Shown: positions 7,510 through 15,576 of the stretch, piece after piece | Layout of the letters: every line of letters begins with the position of its first letter | How positions within the stretch are numbered: position 1 is the first letter of the stretch | Source of the DNA: Streptosporangiaceae bacterium | GTDB lineage: Bacteria; Actinomycetota; Actinomycetes; Streptosporangiales; Streptosporangiaceae | Direction: 5' to 3' | NCBI GenBank assembly: GCA_030038495.1 | Contig: JASHOV010000202.1 | Span: 1-36,328 of the forward strand | Length of the DNA stretch: 36,328 bases | Translations under genes and position numbers: made by a program | Notes under the pieces: generated by a model | What the model was told of the DNA's origin: nothing | Database searches by the model: none | What the model saw: the letters and a program-made list of their open reading frames with translations, nothing else

Positions 7510-8670
7510 TTATCGCAGCGCGGCATCGAAGCGGGCGCCTAGATCGGTGAGCCGCTCGACGGGTTCGTTTGCGTAGACCAGCCGCAGGTACCGGCTTCCG
7601 CTCGGTCCCCAGCCGGTCATCGGGGTGGTCGCGACGTGCGAGCCGGTGAAGAGCCGACGAGAGGCTTCCTCGGGCGTAATTCCCATGCTGCGGGTGTCAA
7701 TGAGCAAAGACCAGCCGCCGTGGGGACGGATGCATGGGTAGCCGGAAAGCTGGTCAAGCACGGTCTCGCAGCGCTGCTGCCAGATCCGGGTTGCCGCGGC
7801 GACGTCCGCTGCGGCTTCCGGATGGCCGAGCGCTGCCGCGACCGCCCGCTGGCCGAGGCCGACCTGGCAGACCACGTTAGCGAGGCCGACGAGGCCGATG
7901 TCGGCAATGATCGGCTCGGGCCCCACCACCCAGCCGACGCGCCAGCCGATCATGCGCAGCTCCTTGGATGCCGAGCCGACAGTAATGGTGCGGGAGCTCA
8001 GGCCCGGATGGGCACCGGGGTGCACCGGGGCTTGACCGTCAAAGCGGATCCGCTCCATCGCTGCGTCGTAAATCACCCACGCTCCGCAGGCGTTAACCGG
8101 GCCAGCGAGAGCGTCGAAGTGCTCGGTTCCCAGCACCGCCCCGGTAGGCATGACCGGGCTCATGAGGAGCACGGCTGCCGTCTGCGGGCCGACGGCGGCG
8201 GCCAGCTCGTCCGGGTCGGTAGTCCACCCGGCAGCGCCGGGCACACAGGAGACGAACCGCGGTACACCGCCGGCGAGGCGGATCCGGTTGACGAGCCCGG
8301 CGTAGGCCGGATCGCAGATGACTACCTCCTGGCCGGGCTCCACGGTGGCGAGCAGCGTGTTCAGAACGCCATTCAGCCCGCCGGCGACGATGACGCACTG
8401 GGTCTGCGGGTCGTAACTGTGAGCCGCGACGGCGGATACGTGGGCGGCGGCCGCGGCGCGCAGCGCGAGGTGGCCCTGGAACGGCAGGTAACTGTTGGCT
8501 TCGTCTTGGTCGATTGCCGCACGGGTCGTTTCGAGTGCGACCTCAGGAGGCCTCAGATCGGTGTCGAGGTTCTCCAGGCGGAGCATAAGCGGGTCGCTCA
8601 CCGCGTCGGCTGCATCGCCCACTTTGTCCACGCCGATCCCCGACATGTCGCGCAGCCTCGAGACGGTCAT
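7510..8670 (-). CDS. PLP-dependent aminotransferase, class I/II
   Basis: 386 residues of fold-type I aminotransferase. The PLP lysine is K236 in GSASKELRMIGWRVG, and D202 in VIYDAAMERI should contact the pyridine nitrogen. The usual NPxNPTG loop reads SPVMPTG, so one of its asparagines is replaced. It interconverts an amino acid and a 2-oxoacid. In this place it could supply the amino acid that is later chlorinated, or serve the arylglycine branch beside the HpgT-type enzyme at 21170. The ATG at 8670 has a strong GGGAGGA upstream. It is divergent from the halogenase with a shared 274-bp spacer, and convergent with the flavoprotein. Its third positions are more GC-rich than those of the halogenase next door. 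Substrate unknown. Confidence 0.85.
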   Translation of the reverse strand: MTVSRLRDMSGIGVDKVGDAADAVSDPLMLRLENLDTDLRPPEVALETTRAAIDQDEANSYLPFQGHLALRAAAAAHVSAVAAHSYDPQTQCVIVAGGLNGVLNTLLATVEPGQEVVICDPAYAGLVNRIRLAGGVPRFVSCVPGAAGWTTDPDELAAAVGPQTAAVLLMSPVMPTGAVLGTEHFDALAGPVNACGAWVIYDAAMERIRFDGQAPVHPGAHPGLSSRTITVGSASKELRMIGWRVGWVVGPEPIIADIGLVGLANVVCQVGLGQRAVAAALGHPEAAADVAAATRIWQQRCETVLDQLSGYPCIRPHGGWSLLIDTRSMGITPEEASRRLFTGSHVATTPMTGWGPSGSRYLRLVYANEPVERLTDLGARFDAALR

Positions 8671-8831
8671 CGTCTTCCTCCCAGCACCGTGTGCTTCGCA
8701 GCGGACCGGCCGGCCGCGGCTCGCACAGACTTGACTTAATCACGCCGGCCGGGCCACAGTGCGATCCGCAAGTTCGGTAAAGAAGGCCAGGCCACAGCTA
8801 TAGGACGGAGTCAATGATAATCGGCACATGC

Positions 8832-8860
8832 TTGCTTTGTCAGAACATGGGCTGTATACT
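8832..8860 (+). promoter_or_regulatory. Candidate promoter of the halogenase/carrier operon
   Basis: TTGCTT (8832-8837), 17 bp, TATACT (8855-8860, five of six consensus bases), giving a leader of about 80 nt before the ATG at 8945, which has GGAGAGAGAG as ribosome binding site. The AT-rich stretch contrasts with the surrounding GC-rich DNA. Confidence 0.5.
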
Positions 8861-8944
8861 ATCGTCCGCGCCGAATAGGCATTGGCACAGTCGTCACTCT
8901 GAAGTGCGATATAACGTCGCGTTCTCTGCCTGGAGAGAGAGTTT

Positions 8945-9919
8945 ATGAGCGAGGTCGCTACGAGCTTCCGGCTGACGGACGAGGAACTTGCCAGCTTTCA
9001 TCGCGACGGCTATATTGGCCCGTTCGATCTGTATGACGAGGCCGACATGGAGAGCAACCTTCGCGCCTTGAGGCCGAAGCTGCTCAACACTAAGAACGCG
9101 ATCTACCGGTCGGATCGAGCCATTTCCGGCGCCACGAACCTATCGAGTTATGACCGCCATATTGACATCGACTTCCTTGCCCAGCACATTACTCGGCCCG
9201 AGATTGTGGACCGGGTTTCAAGCATTCTCGGCCCCGACGTGCTCTGCTGGCGTACTGAGTTCTTTCCTAAGTATCCTGGCGACGAGGGCACCGACTGGCA
9301 TCAGGCGGATAACTTCTCGAATGTTGCCGGGTCCAAGCACCCGCAAATTGTGTGGCCAGAGGATGCCCAATTCGGTGGCACGATAACTGTCTGGGCGGCC
9401 TTCACGGAGGCATCCGTAGAGATGGGCGCCCTCCAGTTTATCCCGGGCTCGCACAAGACCATGAACTATGACGAATCAAAGGTCATGACGTACGACGCGT
9501 CACGGATCAACCAGGTCACGAAGGACGGCGTGCGGCGCGGCTTCTTCGGCTATGATTACCGCCAGCTCCAGAAAGATCCAAACTGGAGCCCAGACGAATC
9601 GCGCGCCGTCTCTCAGGTAATGCGCCAAGGTCAGTTCGTTATCTTCTGGTCGACCCTGATGCATGCGTCACACCCGCACTCCGGCCTAACAGATAAGATG
9701 CGGCTAGGCTTTGCTGCGCGTTATCTGCCGACCTCAGTTCGCGTGTATCCCTTCTCCGAAACTCTCGAGGAGTTTGGCGGTGCCGCGACTCTCGAACGCT
9801 ACGGCTCTGTGCTGGTGTCCGGATGCAATGATTACGACTACAATCGCTATATCGAGACGACGGTTAATGGCTTCAAGTTCCCGGTGCGGTCTCACGAGGG
9901 GGTCACGCAAGCGCGATGA
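8945..9919 (+). CDS. SyrB2-type Fe(II)/2-oxoglutarate halogenase
   Basis: 324 residues, very close in sequence to the syringomycin halogenase SyrB2, whose sequence I recall: the stretches [56 protein letters not shown] and [14 protein letters not shown] all align. The iron site is decisive. H119-Q-A121 has Ala where hydroxylases have the Asp/Glu iron ligand, leaving room for chloride, and the second His is H240. These enzymes chlorinate an unactivated carbon of an aminoacyl group tethered to a carrier protein. The carrier gene starts inside its stop codon (ATGA overlap). Which amino acid is modified cannot be read from sequence. A/T-ending codons are frequent, unlike the genes after 11877, suggesting separate acquisition. 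Confidence 0.95.
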   Translation: MSEVATSFRLTDEELASFHRDGYIGPFDLYDEADMESNLRALRPKLLNTKNAIYRSDRAISGATNLSSYDRHIDIDFLAQHITRPEIVDRVSSILGPDVLCWRTEFFPKYPGDEGTDWHQADNFSNVAGSKHPQIVWPEDAQFGGTITVWAAFTEASVEMGALQFIPGSHKTMNYDESKVMTYDASRINQVTKDGVRRGFFGYDYRQLQKDPNWSPDESRAVSQVMRQGQFVIFWSTLMHASHPHSGLTDKMRLGFAARYLPTSVRVYPFSETLEEFGGAATLERYGSVLVSGCNDYDYNRYIETTVNGFKFPVRSHEGVTQAR

Positions 9920-10173
9920 GTAACGGGGCTGCGATCGAAGGCTGGGTAATTGAGGCTTGTCAGCAACTCGGTCTCCCGGTCAGCACGGGAGACGATGACT
10001 TCTTCGAGGCCGGTGCGACTTCGCTGACGGTGATGCGCCTGATTGAGCGGGTCGGCAAGAAGTTCGGCGAGGACGCATTGAGCCCGGAGGACGTGATCGA
10101 GTTCAGCAGCGTGCACGAGATAGCGGCGACGATCTCCGCGAACATTCAGGAAGCCAAGCCCGCCCGTAGCTGA
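9916..10173 (+). CDS. Free-standing carrier (thiolation) protein next to the halogenase
   Basis: 85 residues, with the phosphopantetheine site S36 in [19 protein letters not shown]. Length and helix pattern fit a stand-alone peptidyl or acyl carrier protein. Translational overlap with the halogenase strongly suggests it presents that enzyme's substrate. Loading would be by one of the free adenylation enzymes (11877 or 35335), and activation by the phosphopantetheinyl transferase at 20346. Confidence 0.9.
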   Translation: MSNGAAIEGWVIEACQQLGLPVSTGDDDFFEAGATSLTVMRLIERVGKKFGEDALSPEDVIEFSSVHEIAATISANIQEAKPARS

Positions 10174-10174
10174 T

Positions 10175-10198
10175 GGCCGGCCGCGGGGAATGCCGGCC
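10175..10198. terminator. Hairpin between convergent genes
   Basis: GGCCGGC (10175-10181) and GCCGGCC (10192-10198) form a perfect 7-bp stem with a 10-nt loop in the 24-bp gap between the carrier gene and the oxidase gene. There is no T-run; it may end transcription from both sides. Confidence 0.4.
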
Positions 10199-11424
10199 TA
10201 GGTGGCTGCGGGTCCGCCGAGCAGGCCAAGACGCTGCATCGCGCGCAGCGCGCGGGCGGCACTCAGGTCCGGGCACCCGGCCAGCGTCATCGCCTGCCTG
10301 AGTTCCTCGGTGAGCAACGCGAGGATGCTCCCGGCGCCGGCCGCGCCGCCCAGTGCCAGCCCCCACAGGGCCGGACGGCCCAGCATTACCCCGTTGGCGC
10401 CGAGCGCGACGGCCTTGAGCACGTCGAGCCCGCTGCGGACGCCGCTGTCGAGGAACACCTCGCAGCGCCCGGCGACCGCGTCGACGATCCACGGCAGCGC
10501 CGTGATGCTCGGTACGGCTCCGTCCAGCTGCCTGCCGCCATGATTGGACACCACGATCCCCGCGACCCCGAGGTCGGCGGCGTGTCGCGCATCGTCGGCA
10601 TCAAGGATCCCCTTGAGGACCAGCGGCACGCTGGTCTGTCCGGCCAGCCACGCTACGTCTGACCAGCTCAGTGACGGGTCGAAGAGCGCGGCCGTGTGAC
10701 TGGCCACCGCCGACTGGCCAGGCGCCGTCGGCCCGGCCGGGCCGGTCCCGCCGCCGAGGTCGCGGTGGGTCAGGTTCGCGGGGTAGACACCGTCGGGGAC
10801 CGTGAAGGCGTTGCGCAGGTCCCTCAGGCGCCGGCCAAGCTCCGGCACGTCGACAGTCAGGACCAGGGCGCGGCAGCCCACCGCTTCCGCGCGTCTCACC
10901 AGCTCAGTAACCACCCCCCGGTCACGGAGCCAGTACAGCTGCAGCCAGAGGCAGCCGCCAGCCTGCGCGATCTCCTCAAGGGTCATGCTGCTCAGCATCG
11001 CGATCGTGTACGGGACCCGCGCCTTCGCGCACGCGGCCGCGAGGGCAACCTCGCCGTCCGGATGGATCATCCGCTGGTAGGCAATCGGCGCAACGGCCAC
11101 CGGCAGCGCCGCCTCGCAGCCGATCAGCATCGCCGCCGGATCGCAGGCCCGTGCGCCCCTCATGACCCTGGGTACCAGGTAGATGTCGTCGAAGGCGGCC
11201 AGGTTCGCACGCGCGGTCAGCTCCGCGCCACTGCCGCCCGCGATGAAGTCCCACACTGGCGCCGGCAACCGCAGCCGGGCAACCTGCTCAGCGTCGGCGA
11301 CGCTCACCAGCACCTCGGCTGACCCGTCTGCGGCGCCGCTGCCGACGGCCTCGCCGCCATCCGCCGAGCGCACCTGGACGCTGTCGTTCAAAGGCCCTCC
11401 GACCGGAACCACCCGACCGGGCAT
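10198..11424 (-). CDS. FMN-dependent 2-hydroxyacid oxidase, probable 4-hydroxymandelate oxidase
   Basis: 408 residues of the lactate/glycolate/mandelate oxidase family. Visible signatures are LQLYWLRDR, the catalytic SNHGGRQLDG and the phosphate-binding end DSGVRSGLDVLKAVALGANG. The family oxidises a 2-hydroxyacid to a 2-oxoacid using FMN. With a hydroxymandelate synthase at 15577 and an HpgT-type aminotransferase at 21170, the expected reaction is 4-hydroxymandelate to 4-hydroxyphenylglyoxylate, step two of 4-hydroxyphenylglycine synthesis. The start at 11424 follows AAGGA. The frame stays open 94 codons further upstream, but that extension is basic, Cys- and Pro-rich and unlike the family. 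The residues before the first motif (about 40 after this start) are Gly/Ala-rich and variable. Family is certain; substrate is from context. Confidence 0.85.
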   Translation of the reverse strand: MPGRVVPVGGPLNDSVQVRSADGGEAVGSGAADGSAEVLVSVADAEQVARLRLPAPVWDFIAGGSGAELTARANLAAFDDIYLVPRVMRGARACDPAAMLIGCEAALPVAVAPIAYQRMIHPDGEVALAAACAKARVPYTIAMLSSMTLEEIAQAGGCLWLQLYWLRDRGVVTELVRRAEAVGCRALVLTVDVPELGRRLRDLRNAFTVPDGVYPANLTHRDLGGGTGPAGPTAPGQSAVASHTAALFDPSLSWSDVAWLAGQTSVPLVLKGILDADDARHAADLGVAGIVVSNHGGRQLDGAVPSITALPWIVDAVAGRCEVFLDSGVRSGLDVLKAVALGANGVMLGRPALWGLALGGAAGAGSILALLTEELRQAMTLAGCPDLSAARALRAMQRLGLLGGPAAT

Positions 11425-11876
11425 TTGCTTCTTATCCTTTTTGATTAAGACTGGTTTGGCAATATCGTGCTTGACGCGGCCACTTTGACGGGAGCGCTGA
11501 GTTCTCCGTCGGCCTGCCCCGTCCAAGGCGGCCAGCACCCCTCGGGGGAGTGGCTCGCCGCTCCTTCCGGTCCAGCAAGAGCAGCGCGTCGGCACTGTGT
11601 GCGGCCCAGCGATCCGGCTAGCCGCCGATGCGCCGAGCCCGCATGGGCGGATCCGCATGGGCGGATTCGGGCCCTTGTCAAAACAGCGCGATCGAGTAAG
11701 GTTCATAGCTAGGCAGAACGGCCGTTATCACTACCCCCGGCATTGTGCTGCGACAATGTCGGTATACGGCCTGCTGGGGGTTTGGCCCTGGTCTTGAGGA
11801 ATAGCCCAACGGGCGCAACCGGTCTTCGGAACTGGCCAGCACGCTGGCCGCAACCAGCCAAAGGGGGCGAGGTCGG
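11425..11876. other. Divergent intergenic region with repeats and hairpins
   Basis: 452 bp between the oxidase and the adenylation-enzyme operon. I see no gene. It contains a 14-bp tandem duplication (CGCATGGGCGGATC at 11640-11653 and CGCATGGGCGGATT at 11654-11667). A palindrome CATTGT-N6-ACAATG lies at 11741-11758, just before a TATAC at 11763-11767. A hairpin GGCCAGC-AC-GCTGGCC lies at 11834-11849, in the expected leader 27 nt before the GTG at 11877. The palindrome next to the TATAC is the most likely operator. I could not place a convincing -35. Confidence 0.4.
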
Positions 11877-13316
11877 GTGACCGGAAGTGCGTACGAGCGC
11901 GCGTCGGCCAGCGCCTACCCTCAGCTGGAGCCGGAGTGGGTCGACGAGGTACTGCTTGCCGGCGCCGCGCCGGACGTGTGCCTGTGCCTGGCCGAGCCGG
12001 TCAGCCGGGCGGAGTTGCGCCGGCTCGTGACAGAACGGCACAAGGTCCTGGCCGACGCCGGGCTCCGCCGCGGTGGCTCCGTCGCGCTGTGCCTTGCGCC
12101 GTCGCTCGCGTTCATCACCAACCTGCTGGCCTCGTGGCAGATCGGCGCGCAGGCGTCGCTGCTTGACCACCGGCTCACCCCGTACGAGGTGGACGTGGCG
12201 CTGCAGCGGCTGCTCCCGCAGGTGGTCGTCACGGCCGAGCACTCCACCGGCGGCCCGCTGCGCGGCTTCGCCGAGATCACCGAGAGCGTGCGTACCTATC
12301 CGGGCCAGCCCGCCGCGACTAGCCACGCCGTCATACAGCTCAGTTCCGGGTCCACGGGGCCGTCCAAGATCATCGCGCGCGATGCCGCCAGCCTCGTCGA
12401 CGAGGTGAAGCGCTACACAATGATCGACGGCGTCCCCGGCAGCGGCGAGCGCATCGTGTCGCTCGCATCGATGGTGCACGTGCTCGGACTCGTCGGCGGA
12501 CTGCTCTACGGGCTGCACGCAGGCGTGAACCTGACGATCCCGGCCCGGATGACAGCCGACGGCATCCTGACCGCTGTCCAGGCCAGCGAGCTGCCGACGA
12601 CGCTGCTTGGCGTCCCCTTCCACATCGAACTGCTCGCGTCGGTGCAGCGCCCGCCCAAGCTGCCGCAGCTCACGGGCATGACCACGGGCGGCGAGCTGGT
12701 CCGCGCCGACGTCCACGCCGCGTTCGTGGACCGCTACGACGTGCGCCTGGGCAACATGTACGGGATGACCGAGGTCGGCGTCATCGCCACCGACCTGTTC
12801 GGCGAGCATCGCCCCGCGGTACTGCCGGCCCCTGGCCTGACCGTCCGGGAGGAGGGGGGCGAGCTGCACGTCTGCATGCCGGCCTCGCCCTACCTCGGTG
12901 ACCAGGACCCCGGCCGCTGGTCGGAGGGCTGGCTGCACACGAAGGACGCCGGCAGCGTCGATCCGGAGACCGGGCTCGTCCGGATCCTCGGCCGCCGCGA
13001 CTCCCAGGTTTCCGTCGGCGGCCTGAAGGTGGACCTGACCGAGGTTGAGCACATGCTCGCCGCACTGCCGGAGGTCGCCGGCGCCGTCGTGGTGCATGAC
13101 CAGGCGATCGAGGCGTACCTGGTGCTGGCGGACGGTGCCGAGGCAGCCGCCGTGGAACGCGAGATCACGACCCGGCTCGCCGCATACAAGCGGCCGCGAC
13201 GGCTGCACGTGGTTGAGCAGCTACCGCGCACGGCCACAGGAAAGCTTGTCCGCAACCAGGCAGTGCTGCGCGACATCGGGCCAGACGGGCCACCCACTCC
13301 CGGAAGGAGCCGTTGA
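11877..13316 (+). CDS. Free-standing adenylation enzyme (AMP-forming ligase)
   Basis: 479 residues of the ANL superfamily with no attached carrier domain. Core motifs: A3 LSSGSTGPSK (155-164), A5 NMYGMTEVG, A7/A8 LHTKDAGS followed by GRRDSQVSVGGLKVDLTEVE, and A10 PRTATGKLVR with catalytic K456. It should activate an acid or amino acid as AMP ester and load a carrier protein. Two carrier genes follow at once, so it probably loads one of them, but the carrier at 9916 is also possible. Substrate cannot be deduced reliably by eye. The GTG at 11877 is preceded by GGGGGCGAGG. It is the first gene of an apparent operon reaching 20458. Confidence 0.9.
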   Translation: MTGSAYERASASAYPQLEPEWVDEVLLAGAAPDVCLCLAEPVSRAELRRLVTERHKVLADAGLRRGGSVALCLAPSLAFITNLLASWQIGAQASLLDHRLTPYEVDVALQRLLPQVVVTAEHSTGGPLRGFAEITESVRTYPGQPAATSHAVIQLSSGSTGPSKIIARDAASLVDEVKRYTMIDGVPGSGERIVSLASMVHVLGLVGGLLYGLHAGVNLTIPARMTADGILTAVQASELPTTLLGVPFHIELLASVQRPPKLPQLTGMTTGGELVRADVHAAFVDRYDVRLGNMYGMTEVGVIATDLFGEHRPAVLPAPGLTVREEGGELHVCMPASPYLGDQDPGRWSEGWLHTKDAGSVDPETGLVRILGRRDSQVSVGGLKVDLTEVEHMLAALPEVAGAVVVHDQAIEAYLVLADGAEAAAVEREITTRLAAYKRPRRLHVVEQLPRTATGKLVRNQAVLRDIGPDGPPTPGRSR

Positions 13317-13318
13317 CC

Positions 13319-13579
13319 ATGATCGAGGAGATCCGCCAGTTCGTGCTCGACTCGCTGACGGACATGAACTACAGCATCGAGGACATCGACGACGACACCG
13401 TGCTCGGCCCGTTCGGCGCCGATCTTGAGTCGCTCGCCCTCGCCGAGCTCGCGGTGCGGGTCGAGGACCGCTTCGGGATCAAGTTCGACGACGACGAGGG
13501 CGAGGCGCTCGCCGGCATGACCGTCGGCGAGTTCTGCCGCACCGTCCTGCCGCGGATCCAGCCCGCGTCGGCGCACTGA
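13319..13579 (+). CDS. Acyl/peptidyl carrier protein
   Basis: 86 residues, acidic, with the pantetheine-bearing S38 in FGADLESLALAEL and a typical four-helix carrier pattern. The ATG at 13319 has AAGGAG at 9 bp; a TTG at 13313 overlapping the adenylation gene's stop is an alternative. It is one of two tandem carriers between the adenylation enzyme and the ketosynthase, so it likely feeds starter or extender units to that ketosynthase. Confidence 0.9.
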   Translation: MIEEIRQFVLDSLTDMNYSIEDIDDDTVLGPFGADLESLALAELAVRVEDRFGIKFDDDEGEALAGMTVGEFCRTVLPRIQPASAH

Positions 13580-13582
13580 CAC

Positions 13583-13819
13583 ATGCCCGGCGTACTTCAG
13601 CGGTCGGACGTGGTCGCGATGCTCGCTACCTTCGGTGACCGCCAGCCTGAGCAGGTCACGGAGGCGATCGACTCGATGGAACTGGTCTGGCTCATCCACC
13701 AGATCGAGGAGCGCCTCGGCGACCTCGACCTTGACGACGACATGCTCGATCGCATGTCGACGATCACCGGCGTGCTCGACGTGCTGAAGAGCCTGAAAGC
13801 CGGGTCAGCGTATGACTGA
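13583..13819 (+). CDS. Second carrier protein (divergent)
   Basis: 78 residues. The carrier motif is reduced to AIDSMELVWLIHQIEERLG, with S31 as the expected pantetheine site. The usual Gly-x-Asp before the Ser reads AID, and the loop ahead is short. It is acidic and helical like carriers. It starts 3 bp after the first carrier and overlaps the ketosynthase start (ATG inside its last codons), so the three are translationally coupled. It could be a specialised carrier or a non-modified docking partner. Confidence 0.75.
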   Translation: MPGVLQRSDVVAMLATFGDRQPEQVTEAIDSMELVWLIHQIEERLGDLDLDDDMLDRMSTITGVLDVLKSLKAGSAYD

Positions 13820-14987
13820 TGCACCCGCCATGACCTCGACGCCGACCGCCCGCAGAGGGCCAGGTCCGGTGGTCATGACCGGTGCCGCCGTCCAGTCCGC
13901 GTACGGCCAGGGAACGGAGGCGCTGCTGGCCGGTGCTCTGTCCGGCCAGCCCGCCTTCGTACCCGTCAGGCGCTTTGACGTCGAAGCCAGGCGAGTTCGC
14001 TTCGCGGCGACGATGCCCGGGTCCCCGGACCTGCTGACCGAGGTAACCCGGGCCGTCCGCGAGGCCTGCGATGAAGCTGGCCTGTCCGCGGCCGACCGCG
14101 CCGCCACGCCACTGTTCCTCGCCATCCACGGCGACCCGGCAATCGCGCGGGCGCCGGGGCCCGACAAGCCCGGACTCGGGCCGGGGGCGTTCACCGCGGC
14201 CGTCGCGGGCGACAGCGGCCTGGCCGGGCAGGACATCAGGTGCTACATGTCGGCATGCGTGGCCGCGAGCACCGCGATCGCCGACGCGGCCGCGGCCATC
14301 GCTCGCGGCCAGGCCGGGCGCGTCGTCGTGGCGGGCGGGTACCTGGTCGACAGCGACCAGTTCGCGCTCTTCGATGCGGGCCGCGTGCTCGCTGACGACG
14401 GCCAGGTGCGCCCGTTCAGCGCCGGCCGGCGCGGGCTGCTCCTCGGGGACGGGGTCGGAGCGGTCGTCATCGAGTCGCGGGACTCCGCTCAGGCGCGGCG
14501 GGCGCCGCCGCTGGTACGGATCGCAGGCTGGGGCCGCACCGGCGACGCGTACCACCCGTGCCAGCCCGACCCTGAGGGTCGTGGCATGGCCCGTGCGATA
14601 GCAGCCGCGCTGCAGCGGGCCGGCATCGCGGCGGAGGATCTCGGCTACATCAACGCCCACGGGTCAGGCACCGGCCAGAGCGACCCGGCCGAGACGAGCG
14701 CGCTGCGGCTGGCGCTCGGCGACGCCCTCGCGGCGGTGCCCGTCAGCTCCACCAAGTCGCTGCACGGTCAGGTACTGGAGGCGTCCGGCGTGCTCGAGCT
14801 GATCGTCACAGTGCTGGCTGCTCGCAAGGGCATGCTCCCCGTCAACGCCGGGTTCCTGGCCGCTGACGATCGCTGCCGCCTCAACCTCGTGCTCGGCGAG
14901 GCGCAAGCCACCACGGCCGAGTTCGCCATGAGCCTCAATGCCGCATTCGGCGGCGCGAACACCGCTCTCGTTATCGGCCTGCCATGA
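13812..14987 (+). CDS. Beta-ketoacyl synthase (FabF/type II PKS-like)
   Basis: 391 residues of the KAS I/II family. The catalytic triad is complete: C149 in CYMSACVAAS, H284 in YINAHGSGTGQSD and H319 in SSTKSLHGQVLEASG. The last motif reads LHGQ in place of the usual IGH arrangement. It should perform decarboxylative Claisen condensation between carrier-bound units. The half-length ketosynthase-like protein that follows with a 4-bp overlap makes a KS plus partner arrangement like type II systems. No ketoreductase, dehydratase or malonyl transferase gene is visible, so the number of condensations and the nature of the extender are open. Confidence 0.85.
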   Translation: MTDAPAMTSTPTARRGPGPVVMTGAAVQSAYGQGTEALLAGALSGQPAFVPVRRFDVEARRVRFAATMPGSPDLLTEVTRAVREACDEAGLSAADRAATPLFLAIHGDPAIARAPGPDKPGLGPGAFTAAVAGDSGLAGQDIRCYMSACVAASTAIADAAAAIARGQAGRVVVAGGYLVDSDQFALFDAGRVLADDGQVRPFSAGRRGLLLGDGVGAVVIESRDSAQARRAPPLVRIAGWGRTGDAYHPCQPDPEGRGMARAIAAALQRAGIAAEDLGYINAHGSGTGQSDPAETSALRLALGDALAAVPVSSTKSLHGQVLEASGVLELIVTVLAARKGMLPVNAGFLAADDRCRLNLVLGEAQATTAEFAMSLNAAFGGANTALVIGLP

Positions 14988-15547
14988 CATCGCCGGCAGC
15001 TATCGCATCCCCCGCCCGCGACGCGCTGCTCGCGGCCGCGGCCGAGGCTGGCCTGACGGTCTCGGCGTCGGCCTGCTGGCCAGAGACCGCGGCCGACGGC
15101 ACGGTCACGGCCCTGGCCGGGTTCATCGACTCCACCTTCAGCCCGTTAGTCGCCGAGGTCACCGGGCGCGTCATGCGCAGCCGCGGGCAGCCGCCTGCGT
15201 CCGGCCCGGTCACCGCCATCGTGATGGTGACGGCACTTGGCGACGTCACCAGCGCTACCCGCGTTGCCGCTGCGGTGGACGCCGGCCGGCGAGTGCCGCC
15301 GCTGCACTTCTTCCAGTCGGTGCCGAACGCCGTGGCCGGCTACCTGGCCGCGCGGTGGCAGCTGACCGGACCGGTCGTGTGCGTCAGCGGGACGGGCGCG
15401 GGGGTGGATATAGCCGCGCTGCTCATCGAGGACGCCGACGCGGACGAGGCGCTGGTGGTGCGCGTCGACCTGGCCGTGACCGACGGCGACACGGACTGTG
15501 CCGCCGCCATTCTCGTGACCGGTCCGGCCGACAGGAAACGACAGTGA
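14984..15547 (+). CDS. Short ketosynthase-like partner protein
   Basis: 187 residues resembling only the N-terminal half of a ketosynthase. The stretch VPPLHFFQSVPNAVAGYLAA followed by the TGPVVCVSGTGAG turn fits the beta-ketoacyl synthase-like N-terminal domain family (Ketoacyl-synt_2 type). The C-terminal half with the two catalytic histidines is absent and the stop is clean, so it cannot be a complete ketosynthase. It overlaps the full ketosynthase by 4 bp (ATGA), suggesting a stoichiometric partner analogous to a chain-length factor. Codon 55 (15146-15148) is TTA, rare in this DNA. The family call is moderately sure. Confidence 0.65.
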   Translation: MTSPAAIASPARDALLAAAAEAGLTVSASACWPETAADGTVTALAGFIDSTFSPLVAEVTGRVMRSRGQPPASGPVTAIVMVTALGDVTSATRVAAAVDAGRRVPPLHFFQSVPNAVAGYLAARWQLTGPVVCVSGTGAGVDIAALLIEDADADEALVVRVDLAVTDGDTDCAAAILVTGPADRKRQ

Positions 15548-15576
15548 ACCGCACGACCCCGAGGGGAAACGAAGCG

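Noticed and set aside
10198-11706. Start of the FMN oxidase at 11706 (502 residues)
   Set aside because: The extra 94 residues are Cys/Pro/Arg-rich and unlike the family. ATG 11424 has an AAGGA site and gives a normal length.
11709-13208. A 499-codon minus-strand open frame opposite the adenylation enzyme
   Set aside because: It is antisense to a gene with all adenylation motifs. Its product is His/Arg/Gly-rich with no recognisable domain, as expected for shadow frames in GC-rich DNA.
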